A DNA stretch of 64,000 nt from Euryodendron excelsum (taxonomy: Eukaryota; Streptophyta; Magnoliopsida; Ericales; Pentaphylacaceae). Positions 1 to 12,330 of the stretch are shown piece after piece. Under the pieces are notes generated by a model that worked only from the letters and a program-made list of their open reading frames with translations, was not told the DNA's origin and made no database searches. The position numbers and the translations under genes are program-made. Every line of letters begins with the position of its first letter. Position 1 is the first letter of the stretch. The stretch covers positions 9,176,501 through 9,240,500 of the forward strand of contig CM065386.1 of NCBI GenBank assembly GCA_033060915.1, written 5' to 3'.

Positions 1-1868
1 ATTCCCAAATAGGTGGATCATCTTCTGGTTTTAGTCATGGTAATTTAGTAGCTTTAGCCACCATGAAGGTGGGTATGGAGGAACAAACCTGCCACCTTAT
101 TAGTGTTTGTAATTTTAATTTTTCAAATCTCATTTTATGTGTTTTAATTAGTTTCTTATTGTATCTTAATTTTTGTTAAATGCATTTCATTAGTTTGCAA
201 TGGGGGTTTTTGTTTTTTAAAATTTTTTAATGTAATTCAATTTGTAATTTCATGGGTGGATCATTTAGTTTAAAAAATATTAAATAATTTAATTTTAATT
301 AAATATTTTGTAAATAATTACAATTTAAATTAAAATATGATAACAAATAATTACATTTTGAATAAAATGGGAGCACAATATGTAATTTTTGACTTTTTTT
401 ATATAAAAGAATTGTGATTTGAATAATGAATAATGAAATAAATATTGGGTGGATTAGAGTAACAATGTAAAAAAATAAGACCCATAAACTTTAAATTTAA
501 AAAAGATGTTAAAATAAAAATAAATTTAAAGCTTTTAAGTTAGAGATGCTCTAACCTTTCATTCTGTTTCTTTATTGAAACGATTCTTACCGGCCAATAC
601 AAAACGGTATTGATTACTATGATTGAACCGCACCAGCAGCTAATGAGACGCTAGTTGATGGGTTCATTAGCTAGTGGCACCCAGCTAACATGGTGATCAT
701 CTGACACTCCTCAGCCATAATACACAATCTCAACTATAGATAGAGGGGATCGGAAAAAAAAATTTCTGAGATATGATGTTCGACTTTATAAGGCGTCTCT
801 CGAGCTAGCCTGATACATATTGTATTGCCGGTTATTGTAGGTATCTAAAATTTGTAATTTACACTAAAGAATAAAAACCTTTCCAACTTTAATGATATTT
901 GTTAGGGAAAAAAAAGATTAATGCTATTATTATTATTATTATCTAATATTCTAACTATATTTTCTTAACATTAAAGGGAATCTACCTTTAGTTATGCATA
1001 TAAGTGGGACTCCCATGATTATGTTTAATAAATAAAAATAAATAAACAGAAGTGGCATTTTTATTAAAAAAAGGTTAAACATCAAAAAGTTTGGGGTTAA
1101 TGAATCCTCCTAAGTTCATTCAATAAAGAAATTACAAGTAATGTTATGAATGGTAAAGATAACTACTTCTCCGACATCCTTTTGCATCTACAATGTTAAT
1201 ACAAGCATTTCGTCCCCTCTGGCTCATGGTTAAACTGTTGCATTCCTAGCTTTGATTGTTGCAATAAAGAGTCAAAAGGGTTAGGTGGTGTTCAACTCTA
1301 TGACGAGGACGGAGAAATTATTTAATATGATCGTCACACCATATCATCATATTTATATGGTGTGCTGGTTTGTTCATATAATATCGTAATACTACATCAT
1401 CATACTTATGTAGTGTGACGGTTTATTCATATAATACCATGTGTAGAGAAAGATAATATTTTTTGTGATTTTATAGCCATTATCCTAAGTGTGACTTTTT
1501 CAAATTTGAAATTCTTACTATGTAAATAATGACATGCGTGTCACAATTTAAATGAAACGTCATACCATATAAGCATGATAATGTGATGTAATAGACATCC
1601 TGAATAATTACTCACTAACTAGTTTTGCACATTATCAACTTCTAAATTTTTAATTTTCAAACGAAGAGTACATAACGTCATTATGCTTCCAGCGTAGAAT
1701 TGCATATGGCTTAAGGTCATGTTTGTTTTCCAATTTGGGATGAGAAATTCTAGGACAGGTAAATCTATAGTTACATATACCCAGAAGGGTAATTTTAGAA
1801 TTTAATCCTGCAACCTTATCCCGCACTAGCTTTGTTGATCCACTTTCCATTGGGTAGTCTTTGGACTC
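1..1868. other. Intergenic, AT-rich, repeat remnants
   Basis: I see no gene here. The first 560 bases are very AT-rich and end in a GAGATGCTCTAA motif of the kind found at the ends of many plant MITEs, so a MITE truncated by the window edge is possible. Two short hairpins lie at 1335-1364 and 1391-1414. Around 1711-1750 is a GGTCATGTTTGTTTTCCAA stretch resembling the terminal repeat of the element that starts at 1869, which suggests an older fragment of the same family. Confidence 0.5.
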
Positions 1869-2827
1869 ATTAATAATTAGGTCTTGTTTGTTTGCTACTA
1901 ACATATATTCATCGTTTATACTTAATTATTGAGACAAAGGGGAAGCCTAAAGCTCATAATAATGCATATAATTTCATTATTGCACATGTGATAGTGTTTG
2001 AATAATCAAAATATGGTTGACTCTTCTTAGCCCATCTTAAACACCACTAGACCCAGTATTCTTGTTGGCTCTTGTTTTGGTTTGCAATGCCTAATAAAGC
2101 CACCACAGAGCACATGCTCATGAACATTAATTCCTTTCTTTACCCAGTTTTTTTAGCAGTGATCAATCATATTTTTGGACCCACCAAGCAACTTAAATAT
2201 GTTGGAGCCAACATTTACCCATCCAAAGACAATGAATATGAAAACCATCAAAAAGCCTTGCAATCTTTGAACTTCAATGTTTTTCAAACTCAGGTGGGCC
2301 AGGTGACATATTTGAATGTTTCTGACAGATGTATCTATAATATTCTATTTCTTAAAGACTTTGATTCTACCAGATCGACTGGGTGGTGCAAACCCGCCCA
2401 AATTTGAAACTTGAAACTTCAAATATTACTGCAATAGTTAGTTAAGATAGTTTTTATTCTTTGCTTCCTTCTTTTTGTAAGGCCGAAAGAATTTTAAGAT
2501 TATAAGGAGGTGTGATAATCATTTAACTAAAGTCCTCAAATATGTATACCAACGTCATATTTGTTTTGCAAGATGGGATAGGGAGATAAAAAATTGCATG
2601 ACATTAAATTTCAAAGTTCACAATCCGAATGAGAGTAATTTGTAATTTGACCTTTAATCTTAAATTTTCATATTATTTATCACACCCTACTCTTTAAATA
2701 TACGAGATAAAGGTACGATTTGAATTGCTTATCCTATCTTCTTTTTATACCACTAAAATCAAGATAAGACTTGCTAATTTAGTTTCACTGCCTTATCATG
2801 GCAAACAAACACGACCCAATCATTAAT
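1869..2827. mobile_element. Non-autonomous DNA transposon with 27-nt terminal inverted repeats
   Basis: Positions 1869-1895 and the reverse complement of 2801-2827 match at about 24 of 27 bases, sharing the core TGTTTGTTTGC. They enclose 959 bp. The core resembles ends seen in plant hAT-like MITEs, but I cannot find a convincing target-site duplication, so the superfamily is uncertain. An internal plus-strand frame at 2072-2407 (111 codons) matches no family I recognise and I do not call it a gene. A further relative of the terminal motif lies near 2558-2600, so the element may be nested or rearranged. Confidence 0.5.
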
Positions 2828-4965
2828 TGGCAAAACAATAAAAAAATAAAATGTACAATCATTGAATGAAAGCATGGATGTGGTAAGGTGGGGGTATTGA
2901 GAAGGTTAGCAGTTCATGACAATGCCATGTGAATCCGAAAGAAGTAGCTGAGCTCTCTTATGTCTAAGAGACATTCCATGTGAAGCTTAAATGCCTCTCC
3001 AGCTACTCCAATGCCCTAGTTTATTGCTCTCACATTACCAACCCTTTAATGGTTGACACTTGTCATGCTCACATTGGTCTAAAGGGAAAGGTCACAACCT
3101 TGATTTTGATGGTGATCAATGAGGGAAAAATCCGGTGCAGACCGTTAGACACGTGATTTCCGCCCGTGTCTGCCATCCTGATGCAAGAGAAGCAATTTAA
3201 AGCAGGCAACCTCAAGCAATTTAAAGCACGCATCCTCCGGTTGGTTTTGCATTCCGATGCGAGGGACAGACTGAATTTTGTTCATCAATGAGTTAGTCAT
3301 AATTCAACTATGTAAAAGATCTTGAAAAAATTGTCAGGATATCCCTATTGATTAGTAGTCCAACCCAACAGAATTTTTCATGAAAAAAATAGTGGTGTGA
3401 TTTGGACCACGTTCATTTTTACTCTCTTTGGATGATGTCTTTCATTCATTCCAAAAATGAAATCGCATTGTGCACTCTTATATATATATATATACACACA
3501 CACAAATTTCAAACATTCGACCGATTACTCGGAAACATAAAAAGAGATTAAACTTAAGATCTCATACTTGACATAAGTACAAGCCGACCACTAGGCTACG
3601 TTTTGTTGTCAACCCTCGAGTTAAAACAAGAGAATCATGAGATCAGAACACCTCAGCCAAGTTTTGGAGCACTAATTTCAATTGCCTAAAACAGATCAAT
3701 AATCAAGATTGTACTACTAATCGGCGAGTATTAAATAAGAACTTCCCATGCATTCATAGCACAGTCTATTTATCGCAACTATCAATACTTACAAGATGTT
3801 AGCGACTACAACGGTCATATCAGGTACAAAAATCCAATTGTTCTGTTTTGACCTAATAAGTTCAAAATCTACCCTATCTTAAAATAAAAAAAAAGTTTAA
3901 AAAAGAAATCTAAAAATCTAAAAAACTGTAATGCAGTTTAATTCAAAATGTGTAGCCCTGAACTAATCCTGAACTGGCCCAATTTACATTTTTGGATAGC
4001 TAAACAAAACTTAATTGTTTTTCTCCGACAGCAAACAAATGAAAAGTTACATCAAATATGGTTTTGACAACCCTTGTGACCCTAACACATCAAATATGAA
4101 AAGTTACGTCCACCGCGTTATGAATCCAATCTAATATGAAATTTAGTTCAATTCGTTTAATCGTTAGATTAGCAATATTGCCAAAATCAATTTAGCCAGA
4201 AAAACCATGGCCTCCTATGCTATGTCTAATCTAATTAACTAATACATCCAAAAACCACAAAGAAAAAAGTATTATAGGTAAAAACTAATAAAACAAAGCA
4301 TTAATCCTAAAATTTTGACTAGTTTAAGCAATTTATTTCTCAAAATTTTCTTCTTTACGTAGCAATATTCTGCCGGTTAGTAATTAGGATTGTTTGAACA
4401 GAAATCGCTTAAGCCACATCTAGTTGTGCTATTCTTGAAAAATGAACGAAAAGTGCACATATCAGATAATTTCCGGACCCAATAGATAATTCACATTTTC
4501 ACAATACCGAGGGATATTCATCAATGGCTGAGCATTTTAGCATAGGAACAACATACCACTTGAACTACCAAAGGCCTCTTACCAGGCAAGGGTTACTTCA
4601 AACCTGCAAACAGGCACCTGAAAGATGTCGACAAGGCTACGATGAATCACCTCATTCCATGCCATTCCTGATCCCAGCAGACTTTCGAGTTTTTCATCCC
4701 CATTTGATTGTAGGCTATGACAGTATGCTATCGACTTTGGCAAGTTTCTGCTAGCAAAACCCCATGACATAGAGAGGAGGGCACCATGAAATTATTTCAT
4801 TTTCATAACCAATGAATCGGACTACCGTAGTGCAAGAGCCTGAATCATTTTCTAATGGCATAAACAGGCACCCCTTTCATTCACTAAAAATCGTGTCGTT
4901 TTACATCCGTGTGGAGAGAGAGAGAGAGAGAGAGAGAGAGAATCATTAGTACCTTCACCTTAAAA
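2828..4965. other. Intergenic and 3' flank of the DA2-like gene
   Basis: No coding region is supported. There is an (AT)n/(AC)n microsatellite at about 3478-3503 and a (GA)n tract at 4913-4940 immediately downstream (minus-strand sense) of the DA2-like stop codon, so part of 4500-4965 is probably its 3' UTR. The small frames at 4524-4754 (plus) and 4579-4770 (minus) overlap each other and show no recognisable domain. Confidence 0.45.
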
Positions 4966-7900
4966 CTACTGCCATGCAACTCCTGGCGCACTTGTCCTAG
5001 CCTGAGCATCAGCTAACGAAACTGCCATAGCCAACATCATCTGCTCCTCAAAACTCTCTGGAACAATGGGTTCTCCAACAGTTTGGAAGCCATCCTCAAT
5101 TTCATGTTGAGGTGGCAAAGCAGCAACTCTACCAGCATCTTCTGCTGCATCAGAACTAGCACGACTGGTCCCAACTTCAGCCACCTCGGACTCGTGATCT
5201 ACCCCCCATTCTCCATTAACATCCCTGGTCATAGCCAGCCGGCTGTCAGGTGAAACCTCAACGGAGTTCCCAGAAGGACAATAGCTCTCCATCACTTGCT
5301 CCCCCGTATCAGAAAACCTGCTACGACCGGGAAGCATGTTGAATGTCGACATATTTTCATTGTAGTTCCTGGAGGATTCTCCGCCCATTTGCTGGCGCTC
5401 AGCTAAGGCAGCAATTGCACAAGCAAGACCGCCAGATGGTGATGAAGATGATTCAGCCAGCGAGGGCATGGCTTGTGAGGCACCCCGGTCTTCTGTCATA
5501 TACTGCTCCGATGGAACAGAATCACCATATGTTGGATTCCTGTGTCTGCCATTCTCCTGTCATCATTGTGTCCAGTCTATTAGTGCAGCTTACTAAGAAA
5601 AATGAAACATGATATAACTTAATGGTCAGATTTTCCAAACTGCACAAAGAAAATGAGATCAATTGGTAATTAATACAAACTGTAAGGAACATCTGAGCAT
5701 GCGACAAGCTACATTGTTTGGGTTTACTGTTTTTGCAGTATTAATGCTTTCAAAAGCTTCATCGAGATCAAGCAACTGTAATAATCTTTTAAAGCCTATA
5801 GTTCTAGAGAGACGAATGGCAAAAGTGATAATCATTCCCATTGGATTTCTAGCCTCCTATTTCAGAATTCTAAACGATTGTCAAGAACGACAAGAGAGAA
5901 GATATACATTGCAAAAACAGGATAACAACAAAATGAAGTGTCAGCAAAATTACTTGCATGTTGTTGCCAGAGCCACAACATGAAGGCATCATGACATACA
6001 TAGAACACAATAATTATGAGATGAACTGCAAATACAGATCTTCAATAAAATTGACACGGTTCCAAACTTCTCATACAATATTAAATAAAGATTATCTAGT
6101 AAACAAATGTTTTCTTCCTCAATCACTATTATATATAACCTAGCACAGGAACCTGCCACTGGGATGGTCATCATATAAAGGTAATATTTCTCAAAACAAT
6201 ACATATCCAAAATCTAGAAACACCATCGATAATTCATGGTTTGGTCCTAGAGACTGTCACTAACTATATATATTGCCTTGTCACACTAACATATTCACAG
6301 AGATGCTTAATTAATCAATTTAGAACAAGTACCTGAATGGACAACCAGATGGCTTCCATAACCATTATATCCTCAAGGTCCACATCAAATTCATCATCCC
6401 TGCATTTAGTGCCAGAATCAAAGGAATGAATGATATTATCGTAACCAGATCAATTGCATTTGTCAAAAAAAGATACAAGTTAAAAACCATCTGTTTAGAA
6501 AAGCTAAGCTGGAACCTTAAATTGGAGGCATATCCAAAAGTTACTGCCTGAGAGAATTATGTCACCGTGCACAAATTGGGAACAACATTTCATGAAAATA
6601 TAGTCAAAAAAACATTTTCCTCCCTAATGAGAGAGAGATCCAGAAAAAGTAGGATGTTTGTACCCAAAAAAATTGTAACCATGGAACGTGGACTATTTAA
6701 CAAGGGATAATATTAGCAAAAAAGTATCATATGTCATTTATACAATCCTTTCAGATGTTTGTACCTGTACTACTATAGCTAGTGAATGATAGGTCTATCA
6801 CTTCTATTTTTTCATTTTTGTTTCTCAGTAAGTCTGCTAGTACAGGTACATTCATCAAATTTATAGTAAACCTTCACAAGATTTTCTTCAATTTTAATAT
6901 ACAAGCATGACAGTCATATAGAGAATTCTATCATTTTGCCCGCATGTCCGATTCTGTCAATAATAGTAGTATCAAAGAAATTTAGATCACCAATAAAACG
7001 AGTCTAAAAAATACATCAAGCACACATAACATAACCTTAGATCTGTCAGAAACTTGCATCTGAAAGGCAATTATGCAACAACACTCAAGACTCTGGCCTT
7101 GATGAACATAAAAAGGCCCATTATTACAATCAATCAGAAAGATAGGCACAGAAACGACAGCTATTTAGATGATAACTTTATGCAAAAAGAACCCTATGCA
7201 ATATCTAAAAACAATGTATAAACATTGCTCCACGTAGCAGAAGCATTCATAGAATTGCCACTAGGCTCCAAAGTGGGAATCACACAATATATGACCGTTA
7301 TGCAACTACATTACCATCCAAAATACTTGACAATGCCCAAAACCCCATATCCATGTATGACTCCTAAACCAATAGGAACCGTAAAATTATTTGACACACC
7401 AGGCACAATCCTATAGGCTGATTTTCAGCAGGCAGAAGCCTTGTGTAATCTCTGCCTGCCTACGAACTGTATTCCAAGTTCCAATTACTTAAATCCATGT
7501 AATGCTAACAGAAATTTAAAATCAGTCTCTAGATCCCAATTACAAACATTCTTGAAATCCTTCATATGATAATTATACAAGTCAATAGCCTGTGAAATTT
7601 TGCCAATGTACAGTGGTCTTCATCTTTAATGTCTAGATACAACATAATCCAGTTTACAAACTTAATCCTGTAAAACGTGAATGTATTTATGTAAATGTGG
7701 AGGTAGTCTTTACAAACAACCCTAACAACTAAGAAGATGTTCCAGCCAAAGTGCTCCTCTTTGCTCCCAACATAAACAAAAACATTATAAAAAGATGCAA
7801 CTACAAAGCCACAATAGGAGGTCATTGTAAGTATATCATCATATATATAGATTTGGGACTAGTCCAAATCAAAGTCATCGCCAGCTACTCATATCACCCT

Positions 7901-10900
7901 GCTTTCTTTCTAAGTGGCTGTTTTTGATTCATCACCAGGCCAATGATAGGTGTACTGACAAGCGCTACAAGAATTTATCTCTGCACCACAACATCCAAGT
8001 ATTCATCTCCAGTTTACAAATTAAAAAAGCAACTTTTCCAAATAAAAACATCCATAGATCTTTTAAACCATGGCAGTTTCAAATAAAGGGGCTGTTTCTT
8101 GGTCTGGAAACTGAACTTCTTGAACCCAAACGTTCGCACTACAATTATTTGATGCCAATATTCAGATATTTCAAAAGAAGACGTACAGAACAAACTCTTC
8201 AAATCCATTTTTCATGAGATTCTTGTGACTTCTCCACTGCTAAATCAGTAACTTCCTATTCTAGAAAACAACAACAACATCCACTTGCACAAGGTAAAGT
8301 TCATGCCACAATCATATAATTAATATCATCACTAAAATACTTTTCTAGCTCAACCAAGTTAGCGTTTCTCCCCATGGATTTCTATCCTTAACTCCTTGTT
8401 AACTTGGCATTTTACCGTAACATTTCAGTTCTCTCACATCAGATTGGATTATCTATTGCCACCAAGTATATCAAAAAGCCCCCTGCATAAATCCTCGTTC
8501 ATAGACCACGTGTACTCTGAACCTTAGCTTCAACCTTAAATTTGCAAATAGTAGCCTTGCCCTCAAACGTAATCGCCTATGTTCCTAAAGCAAAGCTTGA
8601 AACACATAATACCTTCTCTATGGTATCCTCCCCAAACTGACACCACCAGCATCATAAAATTCAGGTTTAACAGCATTAAAATGGTGCCACTGAAGAGTGC
8701 ATAAACTGACTTAACCCAAAGCCTAACATCCTATATCAACTCTAAGTTCGTGACAGGTTGATCAAACAAACAAATAACCTCTGTAAATTCACTAAGTAAT
8801 GTTCCTCAATCTTCATTCAAGCAGTGACCTAGGTCAATCAATGGACAAGACATACTGGCACCCTACCCATTTTCGAGCAAGAGTCCCTAACATGCGATAA
8901 AAAGGCAACAAAAAAGTTAGTATGGCTAAAAAATGATTTCTGGTATCTGCCTTCATAGTTCACACCCTAAATAAAGATGATATTTTCCTTGCCAAATTGC
9001 AATATTTAAAGAAACAGCAAATACGGACCATATGTATTCCCATTTCTCTCTTCTTACCCATCTATGGAATCAGTACGCATATATATGACACTAAGTATAG
9101 ACTAAATCCCACCAAGGATCTGGCCCATCAAATCTTCATTCTCCAAAAAATAAGTTATCACAAATTTTGGAGTTAGTTTTGATTACTTTCTACTAAACCA
9201 TTCAAGATCCCACACGAGGGCAGCTCATATGAACGAAAGAGGCTCGTTCACATATATTGAACACCACTGAATCTTTGTTTAAGTATAAAATTTTAGCTCA
9301 TAAACCCAATAGAAATAAGCCTATTTTCTGACTAAAACCTCTCCCCAACATATCCAGCCCACATAAGTTCACCAAATAACCAACAAACTCATCAACATGG
9401 CTCACACACAAAAATAAAGCATTGGTGCAAGTGCAACATTAGTTTTGGGACTCATAATTTCAAAAGAAATGGTACCTCCAAATCATATATAGATGAGGAG
9501 AAAAGATTCCCTACAAATGAACTACACGATCTCATTCATAAACTCTCTGAGTAAAATGTGCCGTGTGCGGTGATCTCCAAAATGTCCAAGTTCACTAAAC
9601 AAATATTTTGGGACAAACCATAAATAAGACAATATCATTACCTTTTTCCAAGATTGCATCTTGGACATAAGTAGAAACTTAAATATAAAATTTTAGTCAG
9701 GACAAACAATCTCAAGCCCTATAAAAAGTGAAATGGAAGGAGCGCAATTCCAACGTTTTGGGCAGCATCAGATATATATTTATAATGTACGAGAAAATAG
9801 AACAATAGATAACAAATCCCAAAATTCAGAAGATGGGAGCCAATTTATTTTAGTCAAAAACACAAGATATGTAAAAAAAGAAAAAGAAAAATTAAACCTG
9901 TTCTGCCTAGGGCGTAGAGATTGCCTTATCGATGGACATGGTTCTTGCGAAGAAACAATTTCCTCACCTTCTACAGAAGGTGTAAAAGATGGTACTGCAG
10001 GGAAAACGAAACTAATGCACAGCCAGAAATGGTAAAAGGAGAAAAAGGAAAAAGAAACATAACAGAGCAAATAACATATGTGCCACTAGAATCCAGACAA
10101 TAAAAATACCTGCTACTGTGCTATAACCAACCTCGCCAGGTGTCATTGTTCTACTTGATGAACTTATCTCTTGTCTTTTCTGCATTCTATCTTCTTCATC
10201 TTGAAGTTCCTGCTGCCGTATCCTTATTTTTGCTTCTATAACCCTTTGTTCTTCCTAAACCCATTAGAGACACAGGTATTGCAAAATTGATATTCTGAGC
10301 ACAGTCAAAACTCAAAAGTTCCCTTAAAAACAGAATTGAAAGAAGAAGAAGAAGAAGAAGAAGAAGAAGAAGAAGAAGAAGAAGACTGTAAAGAAAATCT
10401 TACAACTTGCTCCATCCCTTTTTCCTCCTTTGTTTTCACCCCACGAAACTCCACAGCATAATTTGACATTTTACAGAACGGACACCTTGTGCTGTTAAGG
10501 AAAATAGTTATAGAACGCAAAACTTGCCAAAGGGAAAGTAGAGATTCCTTAAAACAAAGTAGGTGCAATTATCACGCAAACTGTAGAAACATTGTCCCCA
10601 GACTTAAGGATACTGTGTAGGACGAGTTGAATTAGGGGTCTTCATCTGCAGAAAACACTCTATTCCATAGAAAACAAATAAAAAAAGTATCCAAATTATG
10701 GAAAACACTAATCAGATGACTTATGAGAAATGTGAAGAATAAATACCTGTACAAATGCCTTTCATGCAACATCTTGAACGATTGAGACTGGGATAAAACT
10801 GATAGGTTTTAAACCACATAAAGAGAAGGGTACAATTCTACAGTTAGAAGCGTCTCTAGTACTACTTATCAACAAAAAGAAAGAAACTTCTATACTGACA

Positions 10901-11596
10901 AGAATACAGCCAAATGCAAAATTTAGACACAGCTCAATTCAAGCCCTGCTCCAACCGGTTGCTGAGAAACGAAAGAAAAATAAAACAAAATTGAGGAAAC
11001 TTACATTGTATAGTCTCAGTTCCTAATTAGATAAGTCAGTTCTCTCACGTATTGCAATATTCTTTGAAATGTTGAACTGAAATAATCTAATTAAAACCTC
11101 ATGTCTAACAACATATGGATTCTGATGGATGGGGCAAAAAATAAGCTTTCTTCATGCATTGAACAATTAAGCAGAGAAAGAAAATTCCAAAACTTCATAC
11201 TTTGTATTATTCTAGAACCCAACATGAATAAATCAACTCCATCACGTAGTGCAGGATAATTAGCTGTGTCAAGCAAATGAATTCTATTCTCTCCTCCTCA
11301 AATTTCCTTCCCCTTCCCTCAATTTCTTAAAAACCAAACACAGACCAAAGGGAAATGATTTGAAAAGGAACAAAAAATAACGACTTTAGAATTGAAACAC
11401 GGACCAAAAAGCAAATTGGGCATTCTTCGAGATCACCGCCGCATTCGTCGTCTCCAGGGTAGCAAGGAGCGAGCTTAAAGTCAAGTATAAGCTTCCTAAG
11501 CTTCTTATGATCGACATCCTTGTGCTGGTATAACCCCTGAGGCCTAGTATACTTCTCGTCCACCACTTGTCGCCTCCTCCCCAACTTATTCCCCAT
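4966..11596 (-). CDS. DA2: DA2/GW2-type RING E3 ubiquitin-protein ligase
   Basis: Eight coding exons, 423 aa: 11405-11596, 10747-10798, 10614-10659, 10404-10485, 10110-10254, 9898-9994, 6333-6399, 4966-5556. All joins keep frame. The protein begins [12 protein letters not shown] and carries the DA2/GW2 N-terminal block, then a RING-type zinc domain at about residues 58-105 (CPIC, RCC, CTECF, CPFC), a Glu-rich helix ([15 protein letters not shown]), a UIM-like helix [18 protein letters not shown] encoded by exon 7, and the C-terminal [19 protein letters not shown] block. Known family members limit seed and organ size by ubiquitinating targets and, in Arabidopsis, by activating the peptidase DA1. 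Arabidopsis DA2 is about 400 aa, so this looks full length. The exon 1 donor reads GTCCGT, a weak but acceptable site. Intron 4 holds a (GAA)n tract and intron 6 is 3.5 kb. The paralogue DA2L is the main alternative identity. Confidence 0.9.
10338..10385. repeat. (GAA)n microsatellite in intron 4 of the DA2-like gene
   Basis: About 15 GAA units lie 19 bp downstream (minus sense) of the exon 4 donor at 10403. On the transcribed strand this is a (CTT)n polypyrimidine run. It is likely length-variable between individuals. Confidence 0.9.
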
Positions 11597-12330
11597 CGAA
11601 TTATTAAACACAAATCGACAACAACTCCAACGACAACAATTGATACACAATTATCTAATCTCAAAAACCCTAATTTTCACCATACAACACATTCACAGCA
11701 TATCGAAACACGTCTTCACTTCCGAAAAAGCACAAAATTTGCCACGGAAACACATCGGAACATCCTGCCACCAAATAAATAAGAAAACACAACCAATAAT
11801 TCAAAACAAATGGCAAAAATATCCGAAATACTTCCGAAACCACGAAAAAGTGTGATTTGCAGGCGAGAAATCGAGCTTTGAAGCATAATTTAATGGTGGA
11901 ATCGACGAACAAAGCAGACAAAAGAATTGAGATTTGAAGAGCGAACCTTTTGAAATCTCTTCAGAAAGATTGAGAGAGAGAAAGAGGGGGCCCGAAAGGG
12001 AAGAGAATGGAGATCGAGAAAGTTATGGAGAGGAAGAGAAGAGGCAACACGATCAGAACTCTCTCTCTGATATAAGTTTGTTAATATATATATATATATG
12101 TATATGTATAGATATATGTATGTATCTGTTGTGGATTTGGTTCTGTTTTGTTTAATCGGTGAATTTGTTTCTTTCGGCTTCTGGGCTCTAATCCGACGGC
12201 AACTTTTATGAGAGAGAGAGAGCGAGAGAGAAGAGAGAGAGAGAGATTGATGCAAGGAAGCAAGGCACGAACGATAGAGTGGTAGACCAGGAAAGAATCA
12301 AAAGGTTTTAAAGTGAGTGACGACTGCAAT
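11597..12330 (-). promoter_or_regulatory. 5' UTR and promoter region of the DA2-like gene
   Basis: Upstream of the ATG at 11594-11596 the minus strand is pyrimidine-rich. A possible 5' UTR intron runs from a GT at about 11948 (after TCAAAAG) to an AG at about 11769 (TTTGGTGGCAG). An (AT)n stretch at 12083-12120 could hold the TATA element, and (GA)n tracts at 11970-11990 and 12208-12246 are of the kind bound by plant GAGA-binding BBR/BPC proteins. The exact transcription start cannot be read from the sequence. Confidence 0.45.

Noticed and set aside
2072..2407. 111-codon frame inside the inverted-repeat element
   Set aside because: No similarity to a transposase or other family that I can recognise, and no splice or codon support.
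11386..12329. Several overlapping frames in the DA2-like 5' region
   Set aside because: They are other-frame readings of exon 1 or of GA/TA-rich leader DNA.
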